DNA of 64,000 nt from Methanobacteriota archaeon (GCA_016841665.1 JAENYT010000005.1:50625-114624), one strand, 5' to 3'; positions 27,421 to 36,130 are shown, counted from the first letter of the stretch. The notes: generated by a model from the letters alone, not told the origin. Made by a program: numbers and translations.

Positions 27421-27471
27421 TTCAGGCGGCGGATTTTGCCCGATTCACAAACCTTTATCCGTCCGCCTGAA
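27421..27471 (+). promoter_or_regulatory. Promoter of the rpl7ae operon flanked by a 9-bp inverted repeat
   Basis: A CTTTATCC TATA-like box (27453-27460, BRE-like CACAAA just before) would start transcription near 27480-27485. It is bracketed by TTCAGGCGG (27421-27429) and CCGCCTGAA (27463-27471), a perfect 9-bp inverted repeat. The arms could be an operator or, on the upstream transcript, a terminator stem for the DUF2298 gene. Confidence 0.45.
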
Positions 27472-27506
27472 GAACTAATATGGCTACATCAATCACTGAC
27501 TGATGA

Positions 27507-27540
27507 GTGATGAGGGAGACGCTACTCCTGAATGAGGTGA
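27507..27540 (+). promoter_or_regulatory. Kink-turn (box C/D-like) element in the rpl7ae leader
   Basis: GTGATGA at 27507-27513 matches box C (RUGAUGA) exactly, and CTGA at 27528-27531 matches box D. Between them GGGAG (27514-27518) can pair with CTCCT (27525-27529) around a 6-nt loop, placing GA (27512-27513) opposite GA (27530-27531), the tandem sheared pairs of a k-turn. The ribosome-binding GAGGTGA (27534-27540) follows at once. L7Ae binds k-turns, and autoregulation through a leader k-turn is known in other archaea. The outer stem is weak (two pairs at most), so this is a strong candidate but not proven. Confidence 0.5.
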
Positions 27541-27543
27541 GTT

Positions 27544-27912
27544 ATGTCAAAGGTCTACGTAAAATTTGAAGTGCCGGATGAACTCCAGAACAAGGCACTT
27601 GAGGCACTCGAAATTGCCAGAGATACAGGCAAAATCAAGAAAGGTTCCAACGAAGCAACCAAAGCCGTCGAACGGGGAATCGCCCAGCTCGTCCTCGTCG
27701 GCGCTGATGTGGAGCCCGAGGAGATTGTGATGCACCTTCCGCCCCTCTGCGACGAGAAGCAGGCAGCATACGTGATCATCAACAAGCAGAGCGACATCGG
27801 TGCGGCGAGCGGTCTTGATGTCGGATCCGCTGCTGCAGCCATCGTCAAACCCGGAAAGGCAAAAGATCTCATCGACGAAGTGGTCAAGCAGATCACCGAA
27901 CTCAAGGGATGA
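27544..27912 (+). CDS. rpl7ae: Ribosomal protein L7Ae (eL8)
   Basis: 122 residues. L7Ae binds kink-turns in 23S rRNA, box C/D and H/ACA guide RNPs and RNase P. The RNA-binding signature [26 protein letters not shown] is present (residues about 37-62, quoted in part as [17 protein letters not shown]), as is [18 protein letters not shown] (in part). GAGGTGA precedes the ATG. It heads an operon with rps28e, rpl24e and ndk, the common euryarchaeal order. The leader has a k-turn-like element (see 27507-27540). Confidence 0.98.
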   Translation: MSKVYVKFEVPDELQNKALEALEIARDTGKIKKGSNEATKAVERGIAQLVLVGADVEPEEIVMHLPPLCDEKQAAYVIINKQSDIGAASGLDVGSAAAAIVKPGKAKDLIDEVVKQITELKG

Positions 27913-27919
27913 ATGAACC

Positions 27920-28126
27920 ATGGCAGAAGGAACGCCCGCTGAAGTCATCGAGGTGATCGGCAGCACCGGTATGCACGGAGAGGCAATGCAGGTGAAATGC
28001 CGCATCCTCGAAGGGAGCAACAAGGGCCGCATCATCACCCGCAATACCGTCGGCCCCATTCGCGAGGGGGACGTCCTCATGCTCCTGGAAACAGAGCGAG
28101 AGGCCAAGAAACTCTCAAGACGGTGA
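27920..28126 (+). CDS. rps28e: 30S ribosomal protein eS28
   Basis: 68 residues, normal size. [20 protein letters not shown] and [19 protein letters not shown] (each quoted in part) are diagnostic of S28e, an OB-fold small-subunit protein. It lies 7 bp after rpl7ae and 10 bp before rpl24e in the ribosomal operon. Confidence 0.97.
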   Translation: MAEGTPAEVIEVIGSTGMHGEAMQVKCRILEGSNKGRIITRNTVGPIREGDVLMLLETEREAKKLSRR

Positions 28127-28136
28127 GGTGGATCAT

Positions 28137-28328
28137 ATGGTAACTACACATGCCTGCAGCTTCTGCGGAGAGAAGATCGAATCCGGCACAGGGAAGATGT
28201 ACGTTCGCAAAGACGGCACGATATTCTATTTCTGCAGCTCCAAATGCCAGAACAACTATCGGTTGGGGCGTGTCCCCCGGCGCGTGGTCTGGACGAAGGC
28301 CGGCAGAAAGGCCCTCGGCAAGGAGTGA
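28137..28328 (+). CDS. rpl24e: 50S ribosomal protein eL24
   Basis: 63 residues with the L24e zinc ribbon: CSFCGEKI near residues 7-14 and [12 protein letters not shown] near 32-43 give four cysteines. ATG 28137 is chosen over an in-frame GTG at 28128 because GGTGAGGTGGA lies just upstream and the product then matches the family length. It lies between rps28e and ndk. Confidence 0.96.
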   Translation: MVTTHACSFCGEKIESGTGKMYVRKDGTIFYFCSSKCQNNYRLGRVPRRVVWTKAGRKALGKE

Positions 28329-28335
28329 AAACTGA

Positions 28336-28785
28336 ATGGACCGGACATTTGTGATGGTCAAGCCGGACGGCGTGGCCCGCGGCCTCGTCGGCGATATCAT
28401 CTCCCGCATGGAGAGAAAAGGCCTCAAACTGGTGGCTGCAAAACTGGAACTCCTGCCCGAGAACAGGGTCGGTGAGCAGTACAAAGAGCACCTGGAAAAA
28501 CCGTTCTTCCCCGGCCTGAAGCGCTACATCATGAGCGGGCCCTGCATGCTCATGGTATGGGAAGGATACGGTGTGGTCGGCATCGCCCGCACCCTGATCG
28601 GGGCAACCAACCCGACAGAAGCGGCACCGGGGACCATCCGCGGGGATCTGGCGCTCGACATCGGCAGAAACGTGATCCACGGGTCCGATTCGCCCGAGAG
28701 CGCCATGCGAGAGATCGGCATCCATTTCTCTTCGCAGGAACTGGTCGAATACACCCGCATCGACGAATCGCTTCTCTACGAGTGA
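28336..28785 (+). CDS. ndk: Nucleoside diphosphate kinase
   Basis: 149 residues. It transfers phosphate from NTPs to NDPs through a phospho-histidine in the motif [12 protein letters not shown] (His about 115). The N-terminal [15 protein letters not shown] is canonical. Last gene of the rpl7ae operon, 7 bp after rpl24e; this L7Ae-S28e-L24e-Ndk order is conserved in Euryarchaeota. Confidence 0.97.
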   Translation: MDRTFVMVKPDGVARGLVGDIISRMERKGLKLVAAKLELLPENRVGEQYKEHLEKPFFPGLKRYIMSGPCMLMVWEGYGVVGIARTLIGATNPTEAAPGTIRGDLALDIGRNVIHGSDSPESAMREIGIHFSSQELVEYTRIDESLLYE

Positions 28786-28862
28786 GCAAGTCCGGGTGAA
28801 CCCCACCCGGTCCTGCACAGTTTCGGAACAATATTAAGCGCAAAAAGCGACCACCTAGAAAC

Positions 28863-29513
28863 ATGGTGGGAGAACTCCTGAGTTTTGCGCTGCTCAGCTT
28901 CTCTTCGGTGTTTATTCTCGTCAATCCTCTCGGAGCCACGCTGATCTACGTGGCACTGACCGAAGATATGGAGTACCCCGCGAAGATCACGGTCGCCAAA
29001 GAGTCGTGCAGGATCGCACTCCTCGTCCTTCTGGTCTTTGTCCTCGCCGGAACCTGGATTCTGACGCTCTTCGGCATCACCCTCGAGGCTTTCAGGATCG
29101 CCGGGGGCATCCTGCTCTTCGGCATCGCCATGGAGATGGTCTATGCGAAGCATTCGAGGACCAAGATGACCGCGACTGAAAAATATGAGAGTATCGAAGC
29201 ATCCGATGTAGCGATCATGCCGATGGCAATCCCCATGATCGCAGGGCCCGGAGCGATCACCACCGTGGTGGTGCTCTCCAACGAGGCGTTGACCCACTCG
29301 ATCCCCACCATGGGGGTGGTGATCGCCGCGGTGGCGGTCACGATCCTCATCACCTACCTGCTGCTGGTGAATGCGGACACCATCGTTGCCCGTATTGGCC
29401 AGCGTGAATACCGGGTCATCAACCGCCTGATGGGTATCCTGTTGATGGCCATCGCCGTGCAGTTCGTCCTCAACGGACTCTCCTCGGCATTTCCCCTCTT
29501 GATTGGAGCATAA
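28863..29513 (+). CDS. MarC family integral membrane protein
   Basis: 216 residues with six hydrophobic segments. The SVFILVNPLGA motif near residue 18-28 and its internal counterpart IPMIAGPGAITT near 122-133 are typical of the MarC (UPF0056) family. Despite the name, no drug-resistance function has been established. A small two-TM protein gene follows after 2 bp and probably forms an operon with it. Confidence 0.9.
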   Translation: MVGELLSFALLSFSSVFILVNPLGATLIYVALTEDMEYPAKITVAKESCRIALLVLLVFVLAGTWILTLFGITLEAFRIAGGILLFGIAMEMVYAKHSRTKMTATEKYESIEASDVAIMPMAIPMIAGPGAITTVVVLSNEALTHSIPTMGVVIAAVAVTILITYLLLVNADTIVARIGQREYRVINRLMGILLMAIAVQFVLNGLSSAFPLLIGA

Positions 29514-29515
29514 CA

Positions 29516-29704
29516 ATGTCTGATACGCTGTCATTCTCCGGTGAGGTGATGGTTGCAGCAAGCCTGATTCTCATCGGCCTCGTCATCGGGGCCCAAATAC
29601 TTGGGTTTGCCGTGCCGTATTCCGGATTTTTTCTCGTGGCTGCCACAGTGTTCGTGGTCACCGGGATTGGCCTCATGATCTACACGCTGGTTGCGGAGGA
29701 ATAA
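29516..29704 (+). CDS. Small two-transmembrane protein
   Basis: 62 residues with two hydrophobic helices (about 11-31 and 36-58) and an acidic C-terminus (VAEE). Starts 2 bp after marC, so cotranslated. I do not recognise a family. Its position suggests a partner of the MarC-like protein or just an operon passenger. Confidence 0.75.
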   Translation: MSDTLSFSGEVMVAASLILIGLVIGAQILGFAVPYSGFFLVAATVFVVTGIGLMIYTLVAEE

Positions 29705-29712
29705 AAACGGGC

Positions 29713-30510
29713 ATGACCATTCGCATCTGCGCCGCCCAGATGGCCTGCATCTGGGGAAAACCGGCCGAGACACTGGAGCATGCGGCAGAAGCGATCGAAA
29801 CCGCGGCAGTGCAGGGTACAGCTCTCATTGCATTCCCCGAGCAGTTCCCCATCGGCTGGGATCCCTTCGCACGGTTCAGGATCGAGGATCTCGAGGGCCC
29901 GACGGTGAGCGCGTTGCGCGATCTCGCCCGCCGCAATGCCATCGCCGTCGTGGCAGGCTTCCGTGAACACCACGACCCCCTTCCCCGCAACACCGCAGTG
30001 GCCATAGGGCCCCGGGGCGAGATCCTGGCTGCTTACGCAAAAGTCCACCTTTTCTCCCCTGCAGGGGAACACGAGCAGTTTTCCGCCGGCGACAATCTCG
30101 GGATCTTTTCCCTCGAGGGCATGACCTTTGGCATCGCCCTCTGCTACGACCTGCGGTTTCCTGATCTCTTTTCCCTCTATGCCGCCGCAGGGGCGGAATG
30201 CCTCATCGTACCCGCCGCGTGGCCGTGCCGGCGGGTGGAGCACTGGGAGCTCTTCATCCGGGCACGGGCACTCGAGAACCAGTATTTCATTGCCGGGATC
30301 AATACGATCGGTACCACCCCGGTCGACCGGTACTGCGGGCATTCCATGGTCGCAGGCCCGGCAGGAGAGGTGCTCGCACACGCGAAGGACGGAGAGGAAC
30401 TCCTCTTCGCCGATCTCTCCACCGCCCATGTCCGCGAGGCGCGGGCCAACATCCCGTTACATTCGGACCGCAGGGATGACCTTTACATGAAGCTGCGAAG
30501 ATACGTGTAA
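29713..30510 (+). CDS. Carbon-nitrogen hydrolase (nitrilase family)
   Basis: 265 residues of the nitrilase superfamily. The catalytic triad is visible: Glu43 in AFPEQF, Lys in AYAKVHLFS (about 115), and Cys in ALCYDLRFPDLF (about 146). The last motif is typical of the omega-amidase/deaminated-glutathione amidase branch, so amidase rather than nitrilase activity is likely. It follows the small TM gene by 8 bp. Confidence 0.9.
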   Translation: MTIRICAAQMACIWGKPAETLEHAAEAIETAAVQGTALIAFPEQFPIGWDPFARFRIEDLEGPTVSALRDLARRNAIAVVAGFREHHDPLPRNTAVAIGPRGEILAAYAKVHLFSPAGEHEQFSAGDNLGIFSLEGMTFGIALCYDLRFPDLFSLYAAAGAECLIVPAAWPCRRVEHWELFIRARALENQYFIAGINTIGTTPVDRYCGHSMVAGPAGEVLAHAKDGEELLFADLSTAHVREARANIPLHSDRRDDLYMKLRRYV

Positions 30511-30518
30511 TTCAGACA

Positions 30519-31253
30519 ATGCGGGGAGAACAGCATGCGCTGATCGGCATCCTGAGTGCGGGACTCGCCCTCGCTCCGTGGATGGAGACACTCGCCCCCG
30601 AACTTGTCCTCATCGCCTTTGGAGGCATATTTCTCGGTTCTCTCGCTCCGGATGCGGATTCACCCGATGCAGCCATCATGCACGGATTGAGGAGCAGGAA
30701 AGGGTATTTCCGGCGGCTCAAACGGCATACCGCCCCCATTCTCCCGGTAATCGGCACATTCATCCGTTATTTCATTTATTTTCCCCTCTCCGCCATCCTG
30801 CTGGTGGCGAGCATCGGCAAGGTCCGCCCCCACCACCGGGGCGTGCTGCATTCCCTTCCCGGCATCAGCCTGACCACGGTCACCCTCACCGTCTACATCT
30901 GGCTGACCGCATCGATCTTCGGGGATCCCGATCCCATCCCCCTGGCCGTCTTCGGAGCGGCGTTCTTTGCAGGGTGTTTCCTGCACCTCCTGGCCGATTC
31001 CACCACCCGTAGCGGCATCGCCTGGCTGCTCCCCTTCAGCAGGCGCAAACTATGGGGCACGGTATCCCCCGGCAGCCGCCTTGAGAAGCGGCCTGAACTG
31101 CTGGGCGCTGTACTGGGCGCTTCGACCTTCATCTGCCTCATCGCCGAACCGCTGCTGCTGGTCCCCGAAACCACCGTGAAAATGTTGTCCGGATTGCTCG
31201 CGGCGGGCGTCTGGGCACTCTTCCTCGTCTCTGCGGGTGTCCGCATCCATTAA
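30519..31253 (+). CDS. Membrane-bound metal-dependent hydrolase, YdjM/DUF457 family
   Basis: 244 residues with about five hydrophobic segments. The metal-ligand pattern of the family is present: an N-terminal His in EQHALIG, SLAPDADSPDA (about 46-56), HHRGVLHSL (about 107-115) and HLLADSTTRSG (about 155-165). Function in archaea is unknown. It begins 8 bp after the nitrilase gene. Confidence 0.85.
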   Translation: MRGEQHALIGILSAGLALAPWMETLAPELVLIAFGGIFLGSLAPDADSPDAAIMHGLRSRKGYFRRLKRHTAPILPVIGTFIRYFIYFPLSAILLVASIGKVRPHHRGVLHSLPGISLTTVTLTVYIWLTASIFGDPDPIPLAVFGAAFFAGCFLHLLADSTTRSGIAWLLPFSRRKLWGTVSPGSRLEKRPELLGAVLGASTFICLIAEPLLLVPETTVKMLSGLLAAGVWALFLVSAGVRIH

Positions 31254-31353
31254 GCCAGGGCATAGACAACCGGCACCGGCACAAGGATATCAGGGCGGTT
31301 TTGAGGTTCCGCGTCCGCTATTATTACGTATTACCAGCATCAAGGTACTTACC

Positions 31354-32559
31354 ATGTACCGTATCGTCTGCGTGAATTGCGGTGCCGAATACGCTCCAGA
31401 GGAGATACTATACCGGTGTACACGGTGCGATCACCTGCTCTGTGTCGAATATGACCTGGATTCGATTGCAATCGACCGGGCAGCATGGATGCGCCGCCCC
31501 CTGAGCGTGTGGCGGTACAGGGAACTGCTCCCGGTTTCCGGCGAGCCGGTCTCCCTCCAGGAGGGGGGGACGCCACTCTACCACCTGAAAAGGATCGGGG
31601 AGGAACTGGGCTTGCCTGAGCTCTACGCAAAGCATGAGGGCATGAACCCCACCGGGTCATTCAAGGACCGCGGCATGACCGTGGGGGTGAGCATGGCCAT
31701 GCAGCTGGGCATGAAGAGCGTCGCCTGCGCGAGCACCGGCAACACCTCCGCAAGCCTTGCCGCTTACGCCGCAAAAGGGGGCATCCCGGCCGTCGTCATC
31801 CTCCCGGCAGGGAAGGTCGCCCTCGGCAAGGTGGCGCAGGCGCTGATGCATGGGGCAAAGGTCATCGCCATCCGGGACAATTTCGACAAAGCGCTGGAGA
31901 TGGTGTACTCCCTCTGCCTCTCACACGGCCTCTACCTGCTCAACTCGGTCAACCCCTACCGGCTTGAGGGCCAGAAAACCATCGGCCTGGAGACGATCGA
32001 CCAGCTCGGCGGCGTTCCTGACCGGATGGTCCTGCCCGTCGGCAACGCAGGCAATATCTCGGCGGTCCACAAGGGGCTTCGTGAACTCCGGCACCTGGGG
32101 TTCATCGAGGACCTGCCTATGATGACCGGCATCCAGGCGGCGGGATCGCGCCCGGTGGTGGACGCCGTCGAGCAGAACTTCCCCGAGGTCGTCCCCTGTG
32201 CCGATCCGGAGACGATCGCCACTGCAATCAGGATTGGCGCACCCGTGAATGCGGAAAAGGCGCTGGCCGCGATCAGGCAGACCGGCGGGACCGCCGCCTC
32301 GGTGACCGACGAAGAGATCCTGGCCATGCAGCGGGACCTCGCCCGAAAAGAGGGGATCGGGGTGGAGCCTGCGTCCGCGGCGTCGGTTGCGGGCGTGAAG
32401 AAACTGGCAGAAGCCGGCGTCATCGACCGCAGCGAGAGGATCGTCTGTGTGGTGACCGGACACCTGCTCAAAGACCCGGAGACCGTGGTGAAGCAATGCG
32501 AACCTCCCATCGAAATCGATGCCACGCAGGAATCGCTGCTCTCTGTCTTGTACTCCTGA
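31354..32559 (+). CDS. thrC: Threonine synthase
   Basis: 401 residues. A PLP-dependent fold II enzyme converting O-phosphohomoserine to threonine. An N-terminal zinc-ribbon-like CVNCG...CTRCDH (residues 5-25) precedes the core, as in archaeal ThrC. PLP Lys is in NPTGSFKDRGM (about 101-111), and the phosphate loop lies in LPVGNAGN (about 227-234). ATG 31354 is preceded by AAGGT and by an AT-rich TATTATTACGTATT near 31320-31333. The next gene overlaps its 3' end by 64 bp. Confidence 0.95.
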   Translation: MYRIVCVNCGAEYAPEEILYRCTRCDHLLCVEYDLDSIAIDRAAWMRRPLSVWRYRELLPVSGEPVSLQEGGTPLYHLKRIGEELGLPELYAKHEGMNPTGSFKDRGMTVGVSMAMQLGMKSVACASTGNTSASLAAYAAKGGIPAVVILPAGKVALGKVAQALMHGAKVIAIRDNFDKALEMVYSLCLSHGLYLLNSVNPYRLEGQKTIGLETIDQLGGVPDRMVLPVGNAGNISAVHKGLRELRHLGFIEDLPMMTGIQAAGSRPVVDAVEQNFPEVVPCADPETIATAIRIGAPVNAEKALAAIRQTGGTAASVTDEEILAMQRDLARKEGIGVEPASAASVAGVKKLAEAGVIDRSERIVCVVTGHLLKDPETVVKQCEPPIEIDATQESLLSVLYS

Positions 32560-33107
32560 TCGGGTGCATCCCGGCGGCTGCCCTGAACGCGACGTTCACG
32601 GTCGCCGCCGACGGCGCGGCGTATAATGCCTCGATCGAGGTCGAGGACGCAGACGAATATGCGTTCATCGAGCGGGGGCTGCTCGGCGAACGCGTTCCCC
32701 AGAATGTCGATGCGGTCCGGGTCCTCGGCCCGGAAGGGGAGGTAACGTTCGAGGATGCAGGATCCGGGCGCATTACCTTTCCCGAGGGGAACTACACCAT
32801 CACCTACCGGGGGTTTATCCGGGATGACAGCATGCAGGCGGAGTTCGATCAGCCCTACATGGTGGACGTGGTGCTCCCCGCAGGCTTTGACGTGCGCAAC
32901 CCCTTCCTCGGGGTCATCAGCCCCGGAGGCGAGGTGAATGAGGCGGAGGATGCCGTCATCGTCTCGTGGGAGGACACGAGATTCATCGAGGTCCGGTTCT
33001 ATGATGGCCTGCGGGAGCATGCCCTCCTGATCTTTGGCAGCTTCTGGATCATCCTCTGCGCCATCTTCATCCTCCCCTATGTCTTCCTCCGGCAGAGGGA
33101 GCGGTGA
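32496..33107 (+). CDS. DUF5803-like exported membrane protein
   Basis: 203 residues. A basic N-terminus with a hydrophobic signal (about 11-29, LCLVLLIGCIPAAA) leads to a beta-rich extracellular domain (30-175), and a C-terminal transmembrane helix (about 177-197) ends in a basic RQRER tail. It resembles the archaeal DUF5803 group of unknown function. It starts inside thrC (64-bp overlap in another frame), which is unusually long; an alternative later start is not obvious because the signal peptide begins at this ATG. Confidence 0.78.
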   Translation: MRTSHRNRCHAGIAALCLVLLIGCIPAAALNATFTVAADGAAYNASIEVEDADEYAFIERGLLGERVPQNVDAVRVLGPEGEVTFEDAGSGRITFPEGNYTITYRGFIRDDSMQAEFDQPYMVDVVLPAGFDVRNPFLGVISPGGEVNEAEDAVIVSWEDTRFIEVRFYDGLREHALLIFGSFWIILCAIFILPYVFLRQRER

Positions 33108-33241
33108 TGAGAGGACACACCATTCACGATTTCTTTTCGCCCGGAAGACCCCGTGCACAGGCCTGAACGAATAACTGCAGGGAGACCGGATACTCCGGGC
33201 TGAACCGGGGCCGAATCTAAAAAAAGAAAGTGGGGTGGCCG

Positions 33242-34135
33242 CTATTCTTTCGGCTTGATGTCGATGCCGTACTTTGCCGCGTTCGCATCGGCGATCGCCT
33301 GGATCTTGGCGATCTCCTCTTCATTGCGAGCCGGCTTGAAAAGGTGGCGGAACCGTTTCTGCGCCATCAGGTACTCGTCGACCGGTTTGCGTACCACTTT
33401 TTTGGCCTTGGCGATCTCGCCGTCAACCATCTCGAAGTTCACCCATAACCCCGTCTGGATGGCGAGTTTGCCGATCTCCATGGTTTTTCCACCTTCAAAA
33501 CCCCAGCCTGTGCTGCAGGGGGCGTGAATCTGGAGGTAACAGGGGCCCGGGGTGTTGACAGCGCGCTCCACCTTCTGCATGAGATCGTTGGGGTAGGCAA
33601 CGGATGCTGTGGCCACATAAGGTGCACCGTGGGCAACGAGGATCTGCGGCATGTCCTTTTTAGGGCGTTTGTTCCCGAAGGACTCCTTTCCCGCAGGGCT
33701 CGTGGTGGTGCTGGCATCGTAGGGCGTGGCGCCCGAACGCTGCACGCCGGTGTTCATGTACGCCTCGTTGTCGTAGCAGATGTAGGTGATATCGTGGCCG
33801 CGCTCGAACGCACCGCTGATGCAGAGCATGCCGATGTCGAAGGTCGCACCGTCGCCGCAGATGCAGAGCACGTGTTCCGAGCGGCCCTGGCGTTTGAGCG
33901 ACGCTTCTATCCCTGAGGCAACCGCCGAGGCGTTTTCAAAGAGCGAGTGGATCCAGGGCACCTGCCATGCCGTTTCCGGGTAGGGAGTGGAGAATACCTC
34001 CATGCACCCCGTCGAGGCCGCAACGATGGAGTTCTCCCCGGCGCCCTTGAGGATGAGGCGCGCGGCGAGCGCCGGCCCGCAGCCACCGCACGCACGGTGC
34101 CCGCAACCAAAGAGTTCGAGTGATGTGTCAACCAT
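33242..34135 (-). CDS. porB: Pyruvate:ferredoxin oxidoreductase, beta subunit
   Basis: 297 residues carrying the TPP-binding core. The cysteine motif GCGHRACGGCGPA (residues 10-22) and a further Cys in STGCMEVF ligate a [4Fe-4S] cluster, and GDGATFDIG (about 94-102) with the downstream NNE-like segment binds Mg-TPP. In a hydrogenotrophic methanogen the complex runs in the pyruvate-synthesis direction. The substrate specificity (pyruvate rather than 2-oxoisovalerate or 2-oxoglutarate) is inferred from subunit order C-D-A-B and sequence style. TGA of porA abuts this ATG. Confidence 0.95.
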   Translation of the reverse strand: MVDTSLELFGCGHRACGGCGPALAARLILKGAGENSIVAASTGCMEVFSTPYPETAWQVPWIHSLFENASAVASGIEASLKRQGRSEHVLCICGDGATFDIGMLCISGAFERGHDITYICYDNEAYMNTGVQRSGATPYDASTTTSPAGKESFGNKRPKKDMPQILVAHGAPYVATASVAYPNDLMQKVERAVNTPGPCYLQIHAPCSTGWGFEGGKTMEIGKLAIQTGLWVNFEMVDGEIAKAKKVVRKPVDEYLMAQKRFRHLFKPARNEEEIAKIQAIADANAAKYGIDIKPKE

Positions 34136-35296
34136 TCAGATCAGCTCCTCGCGCAGTCCGTAGAACATGTCGCCCCTGCCCCGTTCGGCCAGATCGACAA
34201 CCGCGGCAATGTCCTTTTTCCGCACGTCCCTGCCGCCGAGGCCGATGACGTAGGAGTAGACATCGATCCCCGTTTTCCAGAGCGCATCTTTGACCTCGAG
34301 GCCGACGGCGCCTTTCATGGCCGATCCGGGGGAGATGTTCTTTTCGAGCACCGCCACCTGCGAGACTCCGTCGAGTGCTTTCGCCACCTCTTCCTTCGGG
34401 AAGGGGCGGAAACTCCGCAGTTTCAGGAGCCCCACCTTGCGTCCCGCATCACGCATCTCGTCCACCGCATCCTTCACCGTGCCGCAGATGGATCCCAGAG
34501 CCACGAGCGCCGTATCTGCATCGTCCATACGGTATTCCTCGACCAGCGATCCGTAACTCCTGCCGAACTGCTCGCCGAAGGCCTGTCCTGCATCCTTGAT
34601 GGCCCGGGAAGCCCGCTCCATCGCCCGGTCGAGCTCGTACCTGAACTCCATGTAGTAGTCGGGCGTGGCGTACATGCCCATACTGATGGGATCTGTGGCA
34701 TCGAGCTTCTGGTAGGGGTTGAAGGGGGGCAGGTAGGCATCGACCTCCTCCTGATCGGGGATGTCGACGGGTTCGTAGGTGTGGGAGAGGATGAAGCCGT
34801 CGAAGCAGACAAACGCAGGAAGGAGGATGTTGTGGTCCTCGGCAACCCGGAAGGAGAGGAAGTGATAGTCGACGAGCTCCTGCACATCCTCGGCATACAG
34901 CTGGAACCAGCCGGAATCACGCAGGGCAATGGAATCCTGCTGGTCGTTCCAGATGGAAAGCGGTGCGCCCAGCGCCCGGTTGGCAATCGACATCACGATG
35001 GGCAGGCGCATACCGGAGGCGTTGAAGCAGACTTCGGCCATAAGGATGAGCCCCTGCGAGGAGGTGGAGGAGTAGACCCTTGATCCCGCCGCCGATGCCC
35101 CCACGCACGCGGAGAGGGCGGAAAATTCACTATCCACGGTGAGGTAATCGCTTTCCATCTCACCATCGGCGACAAACTCGGCAAGCCGCTCCACGATATG
35201 CGTCTGCGGGGTGATGGGATAGGCGGATACGACCTCAGGCCGGCATCGTTTGACGGCTTCGGCAACCGCGTGGGATCCTTCCATGATTTCCATCAT
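34136..35296 (-). CDS. porA: Pyruvate:ferredoxin oxidoreductase, alpha subunit
   Basis: 386 residues, full length. The N-terminal EGSHAVAEAVKRC and YPITPQTHIVE, then SDSEFSA-like SEFSALSACVGASAAGSR mark the alpha subunit (domains I and II). It binds pyruvate at the interface with PorB. ATG 35296 directly follows the porD stop; a second in-frame ATG is adjacent (MMEIM). Coupled translation of porC-D-A-B is evident from zero- or one-base junctions. Confidence 0.95.
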   Translation of the reverse strand: MMEIMEGSHAVAEAVKRCRPEVVSAYPITPQTHIVERLAEFVADGEMESDYLTVDSEFSALSACVGASAAGSRVYSSTSSQGLILMAEVCFNASGMRLPIVMSIANRALGAPLSIWNDQQDSIALRDSGWFQLYAEDVQELVDYHFLSFRVAEDHNILLPAFVCFDGFILSHTYEPVDIPDQEEVDAYLPPFNPYQKLDATDPISMGMYATPDYYMEFRYELDRAMERASRAIKDAGQAFGEQFGRSYGSLVEEYRMDDADTALVALGSICGTVKDAVDEMRDAGRKVGLLKLRSFRPFPKEEVAKALDGVSQVAVLEKNISPGSAMKGAVGLEVKDALWKTGIDVYSYVIGLGGRDVRKKDIAAVVDLAERGRGDMFYGLREELI

Positions 35297-35554
35297 CTAT
35301 TTTTCCTCCTGTTCCATCTCAATCGCCTCCGCGGGGCACTCCTCGGCGCACAGCCCGCAGCCCTTGCAGTACTCGTAGTCCACCCGAGGGTACTCGTCAT
35401 CCTCACTGATACAGCCCTCAGGACAGATGAGCAGGCAGAGCCCGCACTTCTTACACTTTTCGGCGTCCAGTACCGGCCGGAACACCCGCCATGAACCGGT
35501 TTTGTTGTCGCGTGCCCTGCCGGGTCGTGCGGCACATCCAACATTGAGTGCCAT
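35297..35554 (-). CDS. porD: Pyruvate:ferredoxin oxidoreductase, delta (ferredoxin) subunit
   Basis: 85 residues with two [4Fe-4S] motifs: CKKCGLCLLICPEG and CKGCGLCAEECPAE. It passes electrons between PorAB and external ferredoxin. Its ATG overlaps the porC stop (TGATG arrangement), and its stop abuts porA. Confidence 0.95.
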   Translation of the reverse strand: MALNVGCAARPGRARDNKTGSWRVFRPVLDAEKCKKCGLCLLICPEGCISEDDEYPRVDYEYCKGCGLCAEECPAEAIEMEQEEK

Positions 35555-36099
35555 CAGGTTTCCCCTCCGACTGCGGCAAATGCACGGCGTGCCGCCTCAA
35601 TGTTCTTCTCGGCGAGGGCTCCGGTGAAGCGCTCGCCAAGGGCTTCAGCGAGTGCGGGGAACTGTATCTCGCCGGTTGCCGCGGCAAATGCACCCATCAG
35701 CGAGGTATTGGTGATGGGAAGGCCCAGCACTTCGAGCGCGATACGGGTCGCATCGAGGGTGATCACCCGAACTCCCGCGGGCACGTCAAACGCGTCTGCG
35801 CCCTTTTCGGTATTGATTATCGCAACGCTGCCTTCTGTGAGGCCTGCAAAGACATCGACGTCCTTGATCAGGCTACTGTCCTGCACAATGATATAGTCAG
35901 GCTCGTAGACCTGACTCCTGAGGCGAATCTTGCTGTCACTGAACCGCACGAATGCCTGAACCGGAGCACCCCGCCTCTCCACGCCAAAAGCGGGAAATGC
36001 CTGCGAAAATACGCCGCTTTTAAATGCAGCGACCGCTATCAGTTCGGCAGCAGTGACAGAGCCCTGTCCACCTCGTCCATGGATACGTAGCTCTCTCAA
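35554..36099 (-). CDS. porC: Pyruvate:ferredoxin oxidoreductase, gamma subunit
   Basis: 181 residues. RIHGRGGQGSVTAAELIA at the N-terminus and AFPAFGVERRGAPVQAFVR are diagnostic of the gamma subunit (domain III). The start appears to be TTG at 36099: no in-frame ATG or GTG gives the conserved N-terminus, and GGGGAT lies 6 nt upstream. A TATA box ATTTATATCT (36140-36131 on the minus strand) is 32-41 bp upstream, so this is the first gene of porCDAB. Confidence 0.93.
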   Translation of the reverse strand: MRELRIHGRGGQGSVTAAELIAVAAFKSGVFSQAFPAFGVERRGAPVQAFVRFSDSKIRLRSQVYEPDYIIVQDSSLIKDVDVFAGLTEGSVAIINTEKGADAFDVPAGVRVITLDATRIALEVLGLPITNTSLMGAFAAATGEIQFPALAEALGERFTGALAEKNIEAARRAFAAVGGET

Positions 36100-36130
36100 A
36101 AAAATCCCCGTATAATTTTACATGATTAAT

